DNA of 28,807 nt from Candidatus Aerophobota bacterium (lineage in GTDB: Bacteria > Aerophobota > Aerophobia > Aerophobales > AE-B3A): the NCBI GenBank assembly GCA_030602105.1, contig JAUWAK010000001.1, positions 1-28,807 of the forward strand, read 5' to 3'. The notes under the pieces are model-generated. The model had not been told where the DNA came from and made no database searches. It saw nothing but the letters and a program-made list of their open reading frames with translations. The translations under genes were made by a program, and so were the position numbers. Below, piece by piece: positions 1 to 7,948 of this stretch (position 1 is the first letter of the stretch; each line of letters begins with the position of its first letter).

Positions 1-1025
1 GGAAGATCAATCTTGTTAACCAGAATAAGTCTATTTTTCCCCCTGGTTTTCTGAAAGACAAGCTCATCTTCCTCAGTTAAGGCTAGAGAGCCGTCCACCA
101 TTAGAAAAACGATATCTGCCTGATTCATGCTGGAATGCGCTCGCCTGATTCCCTCTTGATTCACTACATCGCCTGTCACTCCCAGACCGGCCGTGTCAAC
201 GATGCACAGGGGAAAACCTTTCATGTTTATGCTCTCTTCTATGGTATCCCGGGTAGTTCCCGGGATGCAGGTCACGATGGCCCTTTCTCTATCAAGTAGT
301 GCATTCAAAAGGCTGGATTTACCAACATTGGGCCTCCCAATGATAACCGCCTTGATTCCTTCTCGATAAAGGGCGGCTGTCTCTCCCATTTCAATGAGAG
401 AATCCAGTTTGGTCAAAATTCGCCTCAGTTGCTTTTTTCTTGTGGTCCTTGATGGAGCAGGTATCTCCTCATCGGGAAATTCAATTTCTGCCTCGAGAGA
501 GGAAACGAGATCAACAATTTGTTCCTTCAGGAAGAGAATTTCCTCGGAAAACCTCCCTCTTAATCCATTTGCCGCTATCATCAAGGCTTCTTCTGTTTTT
601 GCTTGGATTACCTCCAGGACGCTCTCGGCCTGCGCAAGGTCTATTCTTCCGTTCAAAAAGGCTCGCCTGGTGAACTCACCAGGTTTGGCCAATCTTGCCC
701 CTAGCTTTAGTCCTAGCTGCAGGGTTTTTCGCAAAGGGAGAGGTCCACCGTGGCAGTTTATCTCCACGATATCCTCACGGGTGTAGGTCCTTGGTGAGCG
801 CATAAGGGTAAGAAGGACCTCATCCACTACCTCCTTTTCTTCCGGGTCCACTATCCAACCATAGTGGGTTCTGAAGGTAGAAGACCAGTTAACTCTGGAT
901 CCGTTGGAAGGGCGAAAGATCCTCTTGGCAATGGAGAAGGACTTTCTTCCGCTTATTCTCACAATGCCGATGCCGGATTGGCCAAGGGGAGTGGCCAGAG
1001 CGACAATAGTGTCCTCTTGATCCAT
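1..1025 (-). CDS. mnmE: MnmE (TrmE) tRNA-modification GTPase, 3' end cut by the window edge
   Basis: This GTPase works with MnmG to add the carboxymethylaminomethyl group (or a related group) at C5 of wobble uridine in tRNAs. The reverse strand reads MDQEDTIVALATPLGQSGIG from an ATG at 1025, typical of the folate-binding N-terminal domain, followed by the family signature EDIVEINCHGG near residue 80. The G domain begins near residue 228 with GRPNVGKSSLLN (G1); GTTRDT (G2/G3 region), DTAG and NKID (G4) follow. About 341 codons are present. The C-terminal helical part with the family's CxGK-type cysteine lies beyond base 1. The start is one base after the yidC stop, so translation is probably coupled. 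Identity is secure from the motifs. Confidence 0.96.
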   Translation of the reverse strand, partial: MDQEDTIVALATPLGQSGIGIVRISGRKSFSIAKRIFRPSNGSRVNWSSTFRTHYGWIVDPEEKEVVDEVLLTLMRSPRTYTREDIVEINCHGGPLPLRKTLQLGLKLGARLAKPGEFTRRAFLNGRIDLAQAESVLEVIQAKTEEALMIAANGLRGRFSEEILFLKEQIVDLVSSLEAEIEFPDEEIPAPSRTTRKKQLRRILTKLDSLIEMGETAALYREGIKAVIIGRPNVGKSSLLNALLDRERAIVTCIPGTTRDTIEESINMKGFPLCIVDTAGLGVTGDVVNQEGIRRAHSSMNQADIVFLMVDGSLALTEEDELVFQKTRGKNRLILVNKIDL

Positions 1026-1026
1026 C

Positions 1027-2568
1027 TTATGTCTTTACCTGAACTACGGCTCTCTTTCTGGCAATAAGAAGATTTTGAAGGAGAGAGATAAGGGTGGAAG
1101 TGAACCAGTATAGCATGACTCCTGAGGGAAGAGACCAGAGGATGACGATTATAAAGATAGGGAAGAACTGCATCATTTTGGCCATTCCCTCTTGCTGTCC
1201 TCCTGCGGGACGTCCTTTTTGTGATACTCTTTGTTGAAGGAACATGAGTACACCCAAAACTAGGAGAAGAGGAATGTTGGGTTTTCCCAGATCCTTTATC
1301 CAGAGGAAGGAAGGATTCTCAGAGAAGTTAAAGTCGAGAAGGGATCGGTATAGAACGATGATGACGGGGAAGGGGAGCAGCATGGGGAGACACCCACCCA
1401 TAGGGTTAATCTTGTTCTTTTTGTACACTTTCATTATCTCTGCCTGCATAGCTCTCGGATCTCCCTTGAACTTCTTTTGTACCGCTTGAATCTCTGGTTG
1501 AATCAGACTCATCTTTTGCATGGACTCATATTGTTTGAAAGTCAAGGGGAGCATGATTCCCTGGATGATGAGGGTGAGAAGAATAATGGCCAGGCCATAG
1601 TTTCCAGTGAGCTCATAAAGGAAAATGAGACCTCTTTGCAGTCCCACCGAGAGATGACCAAAAATTCCAAGTTTTATGGCGTCTGTTAAGTGATAGTCCT
1701 CCCCTGTTATCTCCCGTATCTGCTTGTTGACCAATCTAAGTTCTGAATAGCTCTGAGGTCCACCGTAGACAATCCATTGGCTCTTCGTCTGACTATCTTT
1801 GAATCCCCAAAGAGTACTCTGGAATACTCCTCCCCGGGGAGGCCTCAAGGAGGCCAAAATAATAAGGTACTTCTTGGCCCGAATTCCCATCCATTTTATT
1901 TCTCTGCCGTAGCTCCTTCTAACCCCCTCTTTGAACTCCTGCTCAAGGATGTCACCAGACGAGAAAGCTAACTGTTCTCCCCCTTCACCTTCCCTTCCGG
2001 TGGCCTTTTGCCAGAGAAGATAGTACTCGCCTCCCAAGGGAAGGTTATTTATCCGGAGGGTGACGAGTCCCTGACTACCCGAGAGAGGAATTTCGAAAGT
2101 CTTAACCACCTCCAGACCTTCTTCATTTCGCCAATTGAAGGTGACTCTTTTGGCCTCTTCCTCAAGCCTCGATCGGAAAACAATTCTGTTCAAATCTATC
2201 ATTGTTGCACCGGGGAGCGACAACTTCAGGTCCAAGGTGAGAGTTCCTTCCTTTATTAGCTCTCTTTTGGATTTCTTCTCATACCAGGACTTGATTCTTC
2301 CTCCTTGAGAAGTCAGCACTATTTTGAGCTGGTTGTTTTCCAGCACGAACTCTTGAGCTCGTTGCAGCAGAGGCACCCTTTCCTCTACTGGCATCTCTCC
2401 TACTTCCGGTATCTCCCTTATCTCGGGGGGTTTCTCTTCCTCTACAACAGGGCCAGTTTCCTGCACCTGGGGAGGGACGGTCGGGCGATTTAGAACAAAA
2501 ATATTGTAGACTACGAGTATCCCCACTGAGAGAACAATCGCCACAATAAGGTTTTTCTCCATCTGCAT
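1027..2568 (-). CDS. yidC: YidC/Oxa1 membrane protein insertase, long Gram-negative-type form
   Basis: This is the inner-membrane insertase that inserts and folds membrane proteins alone or with SecYEG. The 513-residue product has an N-terminal membrane helix (about residues 6-26), a Pro/Glu-rich linker (about 30-60), a periplasmic beta domain to about residue 290, and the conserved insertase core with several membrane helices from about 300 to 505. The core includes the cytoplasmic hairpin signature QPEIQAVQKKFKGD and the segment INPMGGCLPMLLPFPVI. The ATG at 2568 is preceded by GGGG at good spacing; a second ATG two codons later is possible. The gene lies 10 bp after yidD and 1 bp before mnmE. 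The large periplasmic domain is the form found in diderm bacteria. Confidence 0.97.
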   Translation of the reverse strand: MQMEKNLIVAIVLSVGILVVYNIFVLNRPTVPPQVQETGPVVEEEKPPEIREIPEVGEMPVEERVPLLQRAQEFVLENNQLKIVLTSQGGRIKSWYEKKSKRELIKEGTLTLDLKLSLPGATMIDLNRIVFRSRLEEEAKRVTFNWRNEEGLEVVKTFEIPLSGSQGLVTLRINNLPLGGEYYLLWQKATGREGEGGEQLAFSSGDILEQEFKEGVRRSYGREIKWMGIRAKKYLIILASLRPPRGGVFQSTLWGFKDSQTKSQWIVYGGPQSYSELRLVNKQIREITGEDYHLTDAIKLGIFGHLSVGLQRGLIFLYELTGNYGLAIILLTLIIQGIMLPLTFKQYESMQKMSLIQPEIQAVQKKFKGDPRAMQAEIMKVYKKNKINPMGGCLPMLLPFPVIIVLYRSLLDFNFSENPSFLWIKDLGKPNIPLLLVLGVLMFLQQRVSQKGRPAGGQQEGMAKMMQFFPIFIIVILWSLPSGVMLYWFTSTLISLLQNLLIARKRAVVQVKT

Positions 2569-2578
2569 ACAGTCCCCA

Positions 2579-2836
2579 CTATCTTACAGGATCGTAGCCC
2601 CCCGGATGAAAGGAATGACAGCGAAGTATTCGTCTCATTCCCAGCCAGACTCCTTGAGCTAACCCATATTCTTCGATGGCTTGAAGAGAGTATTCTGAGC
2701 AACTGGGATAAAATCGACAGGAAGGAGGGAGGGACGGGGAAATGCAGCGCTGATAGAATATCACCATCCCTATCCCTAATTTGTCAATAACTCTTGACTT
2801 CTTGATTCTTTCTTTTGTTGGTTGAGGAGATTTCAT
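2579..2836 (-). CDS. yidD: YidD, membrane protein insertion efficiency factor
   Basis: YidD is a small membrane-associated protein thought to assist YidC-dependent insertion. The 85-residue product has the hallmark cysteine motif [19 protein letters not shown] and the C-terminal [13 protein letters not shown], at the usual length for the family. An amphipathic N-terminal stretch (about residues 17-32) precedes the motif. It sits directly upstream of yidC, the normal neighbour. No rnpA or rpmH precedes it; a promoter lies about 40 bp upstream instead. The ribosome binding site is weak (AGG close to the ATG), so the exact start is less certain than the identity. Confidence 0.93.
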   Translation of the reverse strand: MKSPQPTKERIKKSRVIDKLGIGMVIFYQRCISPSLPPSCRFYPSCSEYSLQAIEEYGLAQGVWLGMRRILRCHSFHPGGYDPVR

Positions 2837-2877
2837 CCTGATGCTCTTGTACCTTCCATCCTATAGCTTGCCCATTT

Positions 2878-2907
2878 ATTATAGCTTACTCTATCCTGTC
2901 TTGTCAA
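2878..2907 (-). promoter_or_regulatory. Sigma-70-type promoter for yidD-yidC-mnmE
   Basis: On the minus strand a perfect TTGACA (2907-2902) and a perfect TATAAT (2883-2878) are separated by 18 bp. Transcription would start near 2871, leaving about 35 nt before the yidD ATG. An 8-bp inverted repeat, CTATCCTG at 2891-2898 and CAGGATAG at 2928-2935, flanks the -35 box and could be an operator, though it could also be chance. Confidence 0.75.
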
Positions 2908-3032
2908 GAAAAGCTCCCTGCCCCAAGCAGGATAGGATTCCCCGGAGACCATCGCACAACCGAGATTAAGGATAGGCAGAAACACTTCTGAGGGATGTTG
3001 AGCCAGCCATGGGAAAAACCTTCCGATATTTC

Positions 3033-3061
3033 TTGACAACTGCCCCCGCTTGTATTACCCT
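3033..3061 (+). promoter_or_regulatory. Candidate promoter for the hom-rpsB-tsf-pyrH-frr operon
   Basis: TTGACA (3033-3038) matches the -35 consensus fully. At 17 bp spacing the -10 box is TACCCT (3056-3061), which matches only at the first, second and last positions. The start would be near 3068, giving a leader of about 130 nt before the hom GTG. CATAAT at 3148-3153 is an alternative -10 without a good -35. Confidence 0.45.
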
Positions 3062-3154
3062 TAGTCAGTGGAATTCCGACAGAATTGGAATGACTAGAAA
3101 AAGAGCAAAAATTTCTAGGTAATTTAGGACATAAGAGTTCCAAGAGTCATAATG

Positions 3155-3176
3155 CTTAAGGGGTTTTCCTCTTAAG
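3155..3176 (+). promoter_or_regulatory. Hairpin just upstream of the hom start
   Basis: Two 9-nt arms, CTTAAGGGG and CCTCTTAAG, pair completely (one G-T pair) around a TTTT loop. The hairpin ends 21 bp before the hom GTG. The following TATTTTGT is only weakly U-rich, so this could be an attenuating terminator, an operator or a translational control hairpin. The structure is seen; the role is inferred. Confidence 0.4.
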
Positions 3177-3197
3177 TATTTTGTAAACAGGCAGAGC

Positions 3198-4472
3198 GTG
3201 AAGAAGAAAGTTCATCTAGGTATTTTTGGACTGGGCACTGTGGGTACGGGAGTAGTGGAACTTCTACTCAAAAGGAAGCAGATGGTGGGAGACTGCCAGG
3301 TCGTCTTGGAGAAGGTAGCGGTGAGACACAAAAGGAAAAAAAGGGCTGTTTCCCTACCTTCCAGTCTCTTAACCACCAGTCCTGAGGATATTCTGCGAGA
3401 TCCTAAGATCGATACAGTGATTGAGGTCATGGGAGGAGTAAATCCTGCCAGAGAGATCATCCTGGAAGCGCTTAGAAGAAGAAAGAATGTGGTCACCGCC
3501 AACAAGGCTCTTTTGGCCAGAGCGGGCAGTGAAATCTTCAAAGAGGCTATGGAAAATGACTGCTACCTGGGAGTAAGGGCTTCCAATATTGCCAGTTATC
3601 GGCTCATAGAGAGTCTGAGTTTTTCTCCGTCCAGAATTAGCAAACTCGTTGGAGTGTTTAATGGGACTTGTAATTATATTTTAACCGAGATGGAGAGAAA
3701 AGAGGAGGATTTTTCTACCGTTCTAGGAAGGGCACAGAAAATGGGTTACACAGAAAGGGACCCCTCCGACGATGTCGATGGCTACGACACGGCCCATAAA
3801 CTGATAGTTCTTTTGGGACTGTCATTGGGGTATTTTCCTCCCCTGGGCTCCATTCTTGTTGAGGGAATCAGGAACATTTCCCCCCTGGACGTTATTTTTG
3901 CCAGAGAGTTGGGTTACCGCATAAAGCTTCTGGCCATCGCTAAAATTCAAGGCAATGATCTGGAGGCACGGGTTCATCCGGCTCTCCTTCCCAGAGACAG
4001 GGGTCTGGCGAGACTGGAGGGAATAGAAAACGGAATTGAACTCAGGGATGAGGTGGGACTGGAGATCGGAATGCAAGCGCCAGGAGCAGGTAAGTATCCT
4101 ACGGCAACTGCTATACTCGAAGACCTTATATGTGTTGCCAGGGGGAGGAAATTAGCGTTCCCCTCGGACAAGAAAAAGCTTTCCTTGAGGGGAATGGGAG
4201 GAATAGAGACCCAGTACTATTTGAGGCTCAGCGCCCTGGACGAAGCGGGGGTTTTGGGCAAAATCTCATGTGTTCTGGGAGAACACGGCATCAGCATTAA
4301 GTCTGTTCTGCAGAAAGGAAGGGATGAGAAAAAAAGAAAATCCGTTCCTCTAATTATGCTCACCCATGAGGCAAGGGAGGAGAATCTGCAGAAGGCCCTC
4401 AAAAGGATGGAGAAGCTGCCGGTAGTTAAAGAAAAGCCTGTCCTAATGAGGGTAGAGGAGGGGATCTTTTGA
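3198..4472 (+). CDS. hom: Homoserine dehydrogenase with C-terminal ACT domain
   Basis: The enzyme reduces aspartate semialdehyde to homoserine with NAD(P)H, the branch-point step towards threonine, methionine and isoleucine. The 424-residue protein has a Rossmann motif GLGTVGTGVVELL at residues 10-22, the NKALLA segment near residue 100, the substrate-site signature GVFNGTCNYILTEM near 150, and ERDPSDDVDGYDTAHK near 180. An ACT regulatory domain (about residues 345-420) suggests feedback control by an end product such as threonine. The start is a GTG with only a weak purine-rich site upstream; no better start was found. It is the first gene of a run that continues 54 bp later with rpsB, an unusual neighbour for an amino-acid gene. 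Confidence 0.95.
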   Translation: MKKKVHLGIFGLGTVGTGVVELLLKRKQMVGDCQVVLEKVAVRHKRKKRAVSLPSSLLTTSPEDILRDPKIDTVIEVMGGVNPAREIILEALRRRKNVVTANKALLARAGSEIFKEAMENDCYLGVRASNIASYRLIESLSFSPSRISKLVGVFNGTCNYILTEMERKEEDFSTVLGRAQKMGYTERDPSDDVDGYDTAHKLIVLLGLSLGYFPPLGSILVEGIRNISPLDVIFARELGYRIKLLAIAKIQGNDLEARVHPALLPRDRGLARLEGIENGIELRDEVGLEIGMQAPGAGKYPTATAILEDLICVARGRKLAFPSDKKKLSLRGMGGIETQYYLRLSALDEAGVLGKISCVLGEHGISIKSVLQKGRDEKKRKSVPLIMLTHEAREENLQKALKRMEKLPVVKEKPVLMRVEEGIF

Positions 4473-4526
4473 GAGATGCTCTCGGAGCCAGATCAAAGTA
4501 ACCAAAGCATAAGGAGGACAATAGAG

Positions 4527-5804
4527 ATGCCTATAGTAACTATGAGAGAGCTGCTGGAAGCAGGAGCTCATTTTGGTCACCGAAAGAGCGCTTGGAATCC
4601 TAAAATGAAGCCTTACATCTACATTCAGCGAAATCAAATGCATATTCTGGACCTCAGTACAACAGTCAGAAAGATAGATGAGGCCTATCGTTTCGTGAAG
4701 AACCTGACTATGAATGGGGGACAAATCTTGCTTGTTGGAACTAAGCAGCAGGCCAAGAAATGTATTGAGGCTGCGGCGAAAAGATGCGGCACGGTCTATA
4801 TTAACAGCCGGTGGCTAGGTGGATTTCTCACCAACTTTTCTACCATGAAAAGCTTGCTTGAGAAACTGCGCCAACTCGAACTGGAGGAAAGCCAGGGAAT
4901 ATGGGAGGCTCTTCCCAAAAAAGAAGAAATGCATCTACGCAGACACTTGGAGAAGCTGAGGCGTAATCTCACAGGAACTAAGGATTTGAACAGCCTTCCC
5001 CAGGCTATCTTTGTTGCGGATATAAAGGTGGAGGAAATAGCTGTAGCAGAAGCAAGAAAACTGGGTATCCCGATTGTGGCCATTGTAGATTCTAACTGTG
5101 ATCCTGATCCCGTGGACTACCTGATACCTGCCAACGATGATGCCATAAAGAGCATTACTCTCATTGTTGGCAAGATCGCTGATGCTGCCCTTGAAGGAAG
5201 GCAACTTTGGGAAAAAAAGAAGGCGGAAGTGGAAGAAAAAGAGCGGGAAACTAAAGCGGAAGAGCTCGTCGAAGAAGTCAAAGAAGAAGAAGAAGTCAAA
5301 GAAGAAGTCAAAGAAGAAGTCAAAGAAGAAGTCAAAGAAGAAGTCAAAAAAGAAGTCAAAAAAGAAGTCAAAAAAGAAGAAGTTAAGGAAGGAACCGAAG
5401 AGAAGGAGGAAGTAAGGGAGGAAGCTAAAGAAAAACCACCGAGGAAGATGAGAGAAGCAAAAGATGAGGGGGTTGAAGAAGAAAAAGGAGTGGCAGAAGA
5501 AAGAATACAGCAAAAGATAGTTGCAGAAGAGGTGGCAGAGAGGGAAGGTAAAGCTAAGGGTAGGCCTAGAGAAAAAACTGAAGAAGAAACCAAAAAGAAA
5601 ACTGAACGAAAACCTCGCGAAAAGGCTAAAGAGAAACCTGCGGAGAAAACCGAGAAGACAACTAAGAAGAAAAGCAAAGGCAAGGCTGAAGATAAAACTA
5701 GAGAAAAAGACAAAGAGGAAGCTAGACAGGGAACAAAAGGAGAAACAAGACGGAAAGCCAAGAAAGCCGGAAAAACTGAGGAAGTTGAACCTGAAGCAAC
5801 TTAG
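4527..5804 (+). CDS. rpsB: 30S ribosomal protein S2 with a long Lys/Glu-rich C-terminal extension
   Basis: S2 is a small-subunit protein placed late in assembly and needed to recruit S1 in some bacteria. The core (about residues 1-228) has the usual [20 protein letters not shown] start, the segment [13 protein letters not shown], and [15 protein letters not shown] chose the ATG at 4527 because AGGAGG at 4512-4517 precedes it and it matches the family N-terminus; an in-frame ATG at 4476 would add 17 unrelated residues. After the core come about 197 residues (nt 5211-5801) almost wholly of Lys, Glu, Arg, Ala and Thr, first acidic (KEEV units), then basic. Typical bacterial S2 is about 230-260 residues, so the protein is nearly doubled. 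The tail is probably disordered or helical and may bind rRNA or neighbouring proteins, which is inference. Confidence 0.95.
   Translation: MPIVTMRELLEAGAHFGHRKSAWNPKMKPYIYIQRNQMHILDLSTTVRKIDEAYRFVKNLTMNGGQILLVGTKQQAKKCIEAAAKRCGTVYINSRWLGGFLTNFSTMKSLLEKLRQLELEESQGIWEALPKKEEMHLRRHLEKLRRNLTGTKDLNSLPQAIFVADIKVEEIAVAEARKLGIPIVAIVDSNCDPDPVDYLIPANDDAIKSITLIVGKIADAALEGRQLWEKKKAEVEEKERETKAEELVEEVKEEEEVKEEVKEEVKEEVKEEVKKEVKKEVKKEEVKEGTEEKEEVREEAKEKPPRKMREAKDEGVEEEKGVAEERIQQKIVAEEVAEREGKAKGRPREKTEEETKKKTERKPREKAKEKPAEKTEKTTKKKSKGKAEDKTREKDKEEARQGTKGETRRKAKKAGKTEEVEPEAT
5274..5375 (+). repeat. 12-bp tandem repeat inside the rpsB extension
   Basis: The unit GAAGTCAAAGAA (Glu-Val-Lys-Glu) occurs once at 5274-5285. 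Then, after GAAGAA, it occurs in seven consecutive copies from 5292 to 5375. The last three copies read GAAGTCAAAAAA, changing the peptide to Glu-Val-Lys-Lys. Unit length is a multiple of three, so copy-number change keeps the frame. The near-identical DNA copies point to recent slippage growth. Confidence 0.95.
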
Positions 5805-5813
5805 GCAGCCTGA

Positions 5814-5903
5814 AAAAGCCAGGAAATGCTAAAGTGTAATGATCCGGTGAAAAAAGGGAAAGTAGACGAAAAATCTGCTGGCGACGACGAAGCAAAATTG
5901 TAG
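5814..5903 (+). other. Spacer after rpsB with an in-frame open stretch, possible relic of a longer S2 tail
   Basis: After the rpsB stop at 5802-5804 the same frame has a second stop at 5811-5813, then 29 open codons up to TAG at 5901-5903. The peptide (including VKKGKVDEKSAGDDEAKL) has the same Lys/Asp/Glu character as the S2 tail. It could be a decayed end of a formerly longer extension, or only purine-rich spacer. An ATG at 5826 has no good ribosome binding site, so I do not call a gene. Confidence 0.2.
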
Positions 5904-5933
5904 ATAGAGAAGAGCAAAACGGAGGTTTGATTC

Positions 5934-6545
5934 ATGGGTATTTCGTTGGATACGATAAGAAAATTGCGTGAGGAGACTTTGGCGGGAGTTCTTGATTGTA
6001 AGAAAGCTCTTGTCGAGGCCAAGGGCAACATCCCTGAAGCCAAAAAAATCTTGAGGAAAAGGGGGATAAAGATTGCGGAGAAGAAGAGTGGTGAGAAGAC
6101 CGCTCAGGGCATTATTGCCTCCTATGTTCATCACGATAGAAAGGTAGGGGTGCTGGTGGAGATTCACTCCCAGTCTGATTTCGTAACCAGAAATACGGAG
6201 TTGCAGTCATTTGCCAAGGATGTGGCCATGCACATTGCGGCCTTTGATCCTCAGTGGATTTCGCCTGAGGAAATTCCAATCTCAGTTCTAAAGGAAGAGA
6301 AAGGTATTCTCAGGGAGGAAGCGGAAAAAGAAGGCAAGCCCCAGCATATACTGGAGAAGATTGTGGAGGGCCGCTTGAGGAAATTTCATGCTCGAGTATG
6401 TCTTCTGGAGCAGCCATTTTTCAGGGATGATAAGAAAAAGGTCCTTGATTGTCTTAGGGAGTTGATAGCCAAAGTTGGGGAAAACGTGAAGATTGACCGC
6501 TTTGTCAGGTATAAGCTAAGGGAGGATCATGAGAGTACGGAATGA
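5934..6545 (+). CDS. tsf: Translation elongation factor Ts (short form)
   Basis: EF-Ts exchanges GDP for GTP on EF-Tu. The 203-residue product opens with the UBA-like helical domain ([20 protein letters not shown], then [20 protein letters not shown]). The core domain follows with the conserved [14 protein letters not shown] and SDFVTRN near residues 65-90, and ends with the dimerization-like helical part. The length matches short EF-Ts proteins with one core subdomain, not the E. coli type of about 280 residues. GGAGG at 5921-5925 sits 8 nt before the ATG. It follows rpsB, the classical order, and overlaps pyrH by 4 bp. Confidence 0.96.
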   Translation: MGISLDTIRKLREETLAGVLDCKKALVEAKGNIPEAKKILRKRGIKIAEKKSGEKTAQGIIASYVHHDRKVGVLVEIHSQSDFVTRNTELQSFAKDVAMHIAAFDPQWISPEEIPISVLKEEKGILREEAEKEGKPQHILEKIVEGRLRKFHARVCLLEQPFFRDDKKKVLDCLRELIAKVGENVKIDRFVRYKLREDHESTE

Positions 6546-7264
6546 ATAAGTCAAAAATCAAATGGGAAAAGGTGGTTCTCAAGATAGGTGGGGAAAGCTT
6601 AGCTGGCAAGAGTGGGTACGGGATTTCCTCCACTCAGGTAAACGTGGTAGCGAGGGAAATTAGAAAAGTCAGGGAGCTAGGGGTCCAAATGGGAGTAATG
6701 GTGGGAGGGGGCAATATTCTCAGGGGTAAGGTAGCCTCAGAGCAAGGAGTTGACCGAGCTACTGCTGATTACATGGGGATGCTGGCGACCATCATCAACG
6801 CTTTGGCTCTACAGGATACGCTGGAGCGAATGGGAGTAGTTACCAGAGTCCAGACGGCTATTGAAATGCAGGAAATTGCTGAGCCTTATATACGAAGAAG
6901 GCTTTTGCGTCATTTAGAGAAGGGTAGGGTCATCATCTTTGCCGGTGGAACAGGAAATCCTTATTTTAGTACAGACACGGCAGCAGCCCTCAGGGCTCTA
7001 GAGATGGGAGCCCAGGTGATTCTAAAGGCTACCAAGGTGGATGGAGTCTATTCCTCCGATCCTCTAAAGAACAGCGGTGCTAAGAAATTTGACATGATAA
7101 AGTATGGAGAATTCTTGAAAAGAAGGCTGGGAGTCATTGATGCTACCGCTGTTTCACTCTGCATGGATAACCACTTGCCCATTGTTGTTTTCAATTTGCA
7201 CAAAAGTGGAAACATCAAGAGAATTGTTTTGGGAGAGAGGGCAGGGACTATAATCGCCGACTAA
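6542..7264 (+). CDS. pyrH: UMP kinase
   Basis: The enzyme phosphorylates UMP to UDP in pyrimidine nucleotide synthesis and belongs to the amino-acid-kinase fold. The 240-residue protein shows [12 protein letters not shown] near residue 11, [11 protein letters not shown] near 52, [17 protein letters not shown] near 77, [20 protein letters not shown] near 136, and [12 protein letters not shown] near 163. Its ATG overlaps the tsf stop (ATGA), implying coupled translation. The order rpsB-tsf-pyrH-frr is the conserved bacterial arrangement. Confidence 0.97.
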   Translation: MNKSKIKWEKVVLKIGGESLAGKSGYGISSTQVNVVAREIRKVRELGVQMGVMVGGGNILRGKVASEQGVDRATADYMGMLATIINALALQDTLERMGVVTRVQTAIEMQEIAEPYIRRRLLRHLEKGRVIIFAGGTGNPYFSTDTAAALRALEMGAQVILKATKVDGVYSSDPLKNSGAKKFDMIKYGEFLKRRLGVIDATAVSLCMDNHLPIVVFNLHKSGNIKRIVLGERAGTIIAD

Positions 7265-7363
7265 TCGTGCCATCATAACCTCCTCTTTGAGACAATATCG
7301 CCTGAGAACCCTGCCGTTTCCCGAAGTTCCTTTTCCTAAAACTAAAAGCAAAGGGAGGAACCC

Positions 7364-7921
7364 ATGGTGAAGGAAACCTATGAAGAAGCCAGCCAGAAGA
7401 TGGATCATTCCGTTGAGAATCTCAGCAGAAGGTACGCTAGATTACGAGGGGATAGAGCCAGGGTGGACTTGGTACAAGATATAAAAGTAGACTGTTACGG
7501 GTCGAAGATGAATATCAAGCAACTTGCTAATATTTCCATCCCTGAACCTCGCCTTGTGGTCATAGAACCCTGGGATAAATCCATGCTGGCAAATATTGAG
7601 AGGGCTATCTTAACTTCCGAATTAGGCATAAATCCCAGTAATGACGGAAACCTAATCCGATTGACTATCCCACCTTTGACAGAGGAGAGAAGAGAAGAAA
7701 TAGCTCGAATGGTGAAACAGTGGGGTGAGGAGGCGAAGGTTGTCGTCAGGAACTGCCGGCGTGAGGCAAGAGAGAAAGTGGAGCAGTTGGAGAAGGAAAA
7801 CGAGATTTCTGAAGATGAAACGAGACGGGCACAGAAAGAGATCCAGACTCTTACCGATGACTTCATCACCAGGATAGATGAAATACAGGAAAAGAAGGTA
7901 AAGGAAGTACGCCAGGTCTAA
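7364..7921 (+). CDS. frr: Ribosome recycling factor
   Basis: RRF splits post-termination ribosomes together with EF-G. The 185-residue product is family-sized: a helical domain I (residues 1-30 and about 105-185), and domain II around YGSKMNIKQLANISIPEPR and VIEPWDKSML. The conserved Arg-rich stretch VVVRNCRREAREK is present near residue 125. The N-terminal block normally written as IRTGRA reads LRGDRA here, a mild deviation. AGGGAGG sits a few bases before the ATG. The 99-bp gap after pyrH shows no clear terminator. Confidence 0.96.
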   Translation: MVKETYEEASQKMDHSVENLSRRYARLRGDRARVDLVQDIKVDCYGSKMNIKQLANISIPEPRLVVIEPWDKSMLANIERAILTSELGINPSNDGNLIRLTIPPLTEERREEIARMVKQWGEEAKVVVRNCRREAREKVEQLEKENEISEDETRRAQKEIQTLTDDFITRIDEIQEKKVKEVRQV

Positions 7922-7948
7922 TCAGCTGCTATACTAGCTGAGGCGCGA

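Larger units (their letters stand above)
2837..3197. other. Divergent intergenic region between yidD and hom, no gene seen
   Basis: These 361 bases separate the minus-strand yidD operon from the plus-strand hom operon. I see no convincing reading frame: short frames on both strands lack family motifs, and none resembles RnpA, the usual yidD neighbour. The region holds the yidD promoter, a candidate hom promoter and a hairpin next to the hom start. Weak inverted repeats include TAGTCA at 3062-3067 with TGACTA at 3101-3106. I see no T-box or known riboswitch. Confidence 0.6.

Noticed and set aside
2833..3039. Minus-strand frame upstream of yidD as rnpA
   Set aside because: The product lacks the RnpA RNR-type motif (RxxxRRxxKR region) and basic composition, and the yidD promoter lies within it.
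3062..3197. T-box or amino-acid riboswitch ahead of hom
   Set aside because: I found no T-box sequence (UGGN-type) and no known riboswitch core, only simple inverted repeats.
5344..5375. Runs of six A followed by G in rpsB as a programmed frameshift site
   Set aside because: The heptamer AAAAAAG is in the phase AAA-AAA-G, not the A-AAA-AAG phase of known -1 sites, and no following structure is seen.
5274..5375. Short regular repeats as a CRISPR array
   Set aside because: Units are 12 bp, directly adjacent with no spacers, and in frame with a ribosomal protein.
4935..5513. Minus-strand frame of 192 codons very rich in Phe opposite rpsB
   Set aside because: It is the complement of the GAA/AAG-rich tandem repeats (TTC/CTT gives Phe runs). 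It has no family motifs and lies over a certain gene.
5521..5832. Plus-strand, very basic 103-codon frame inside the S2 tail
   Set aside because: Purine-rich DNA keeps several frames open. There is no ribosome site, and composition follows from the overlapping rpsB codons.
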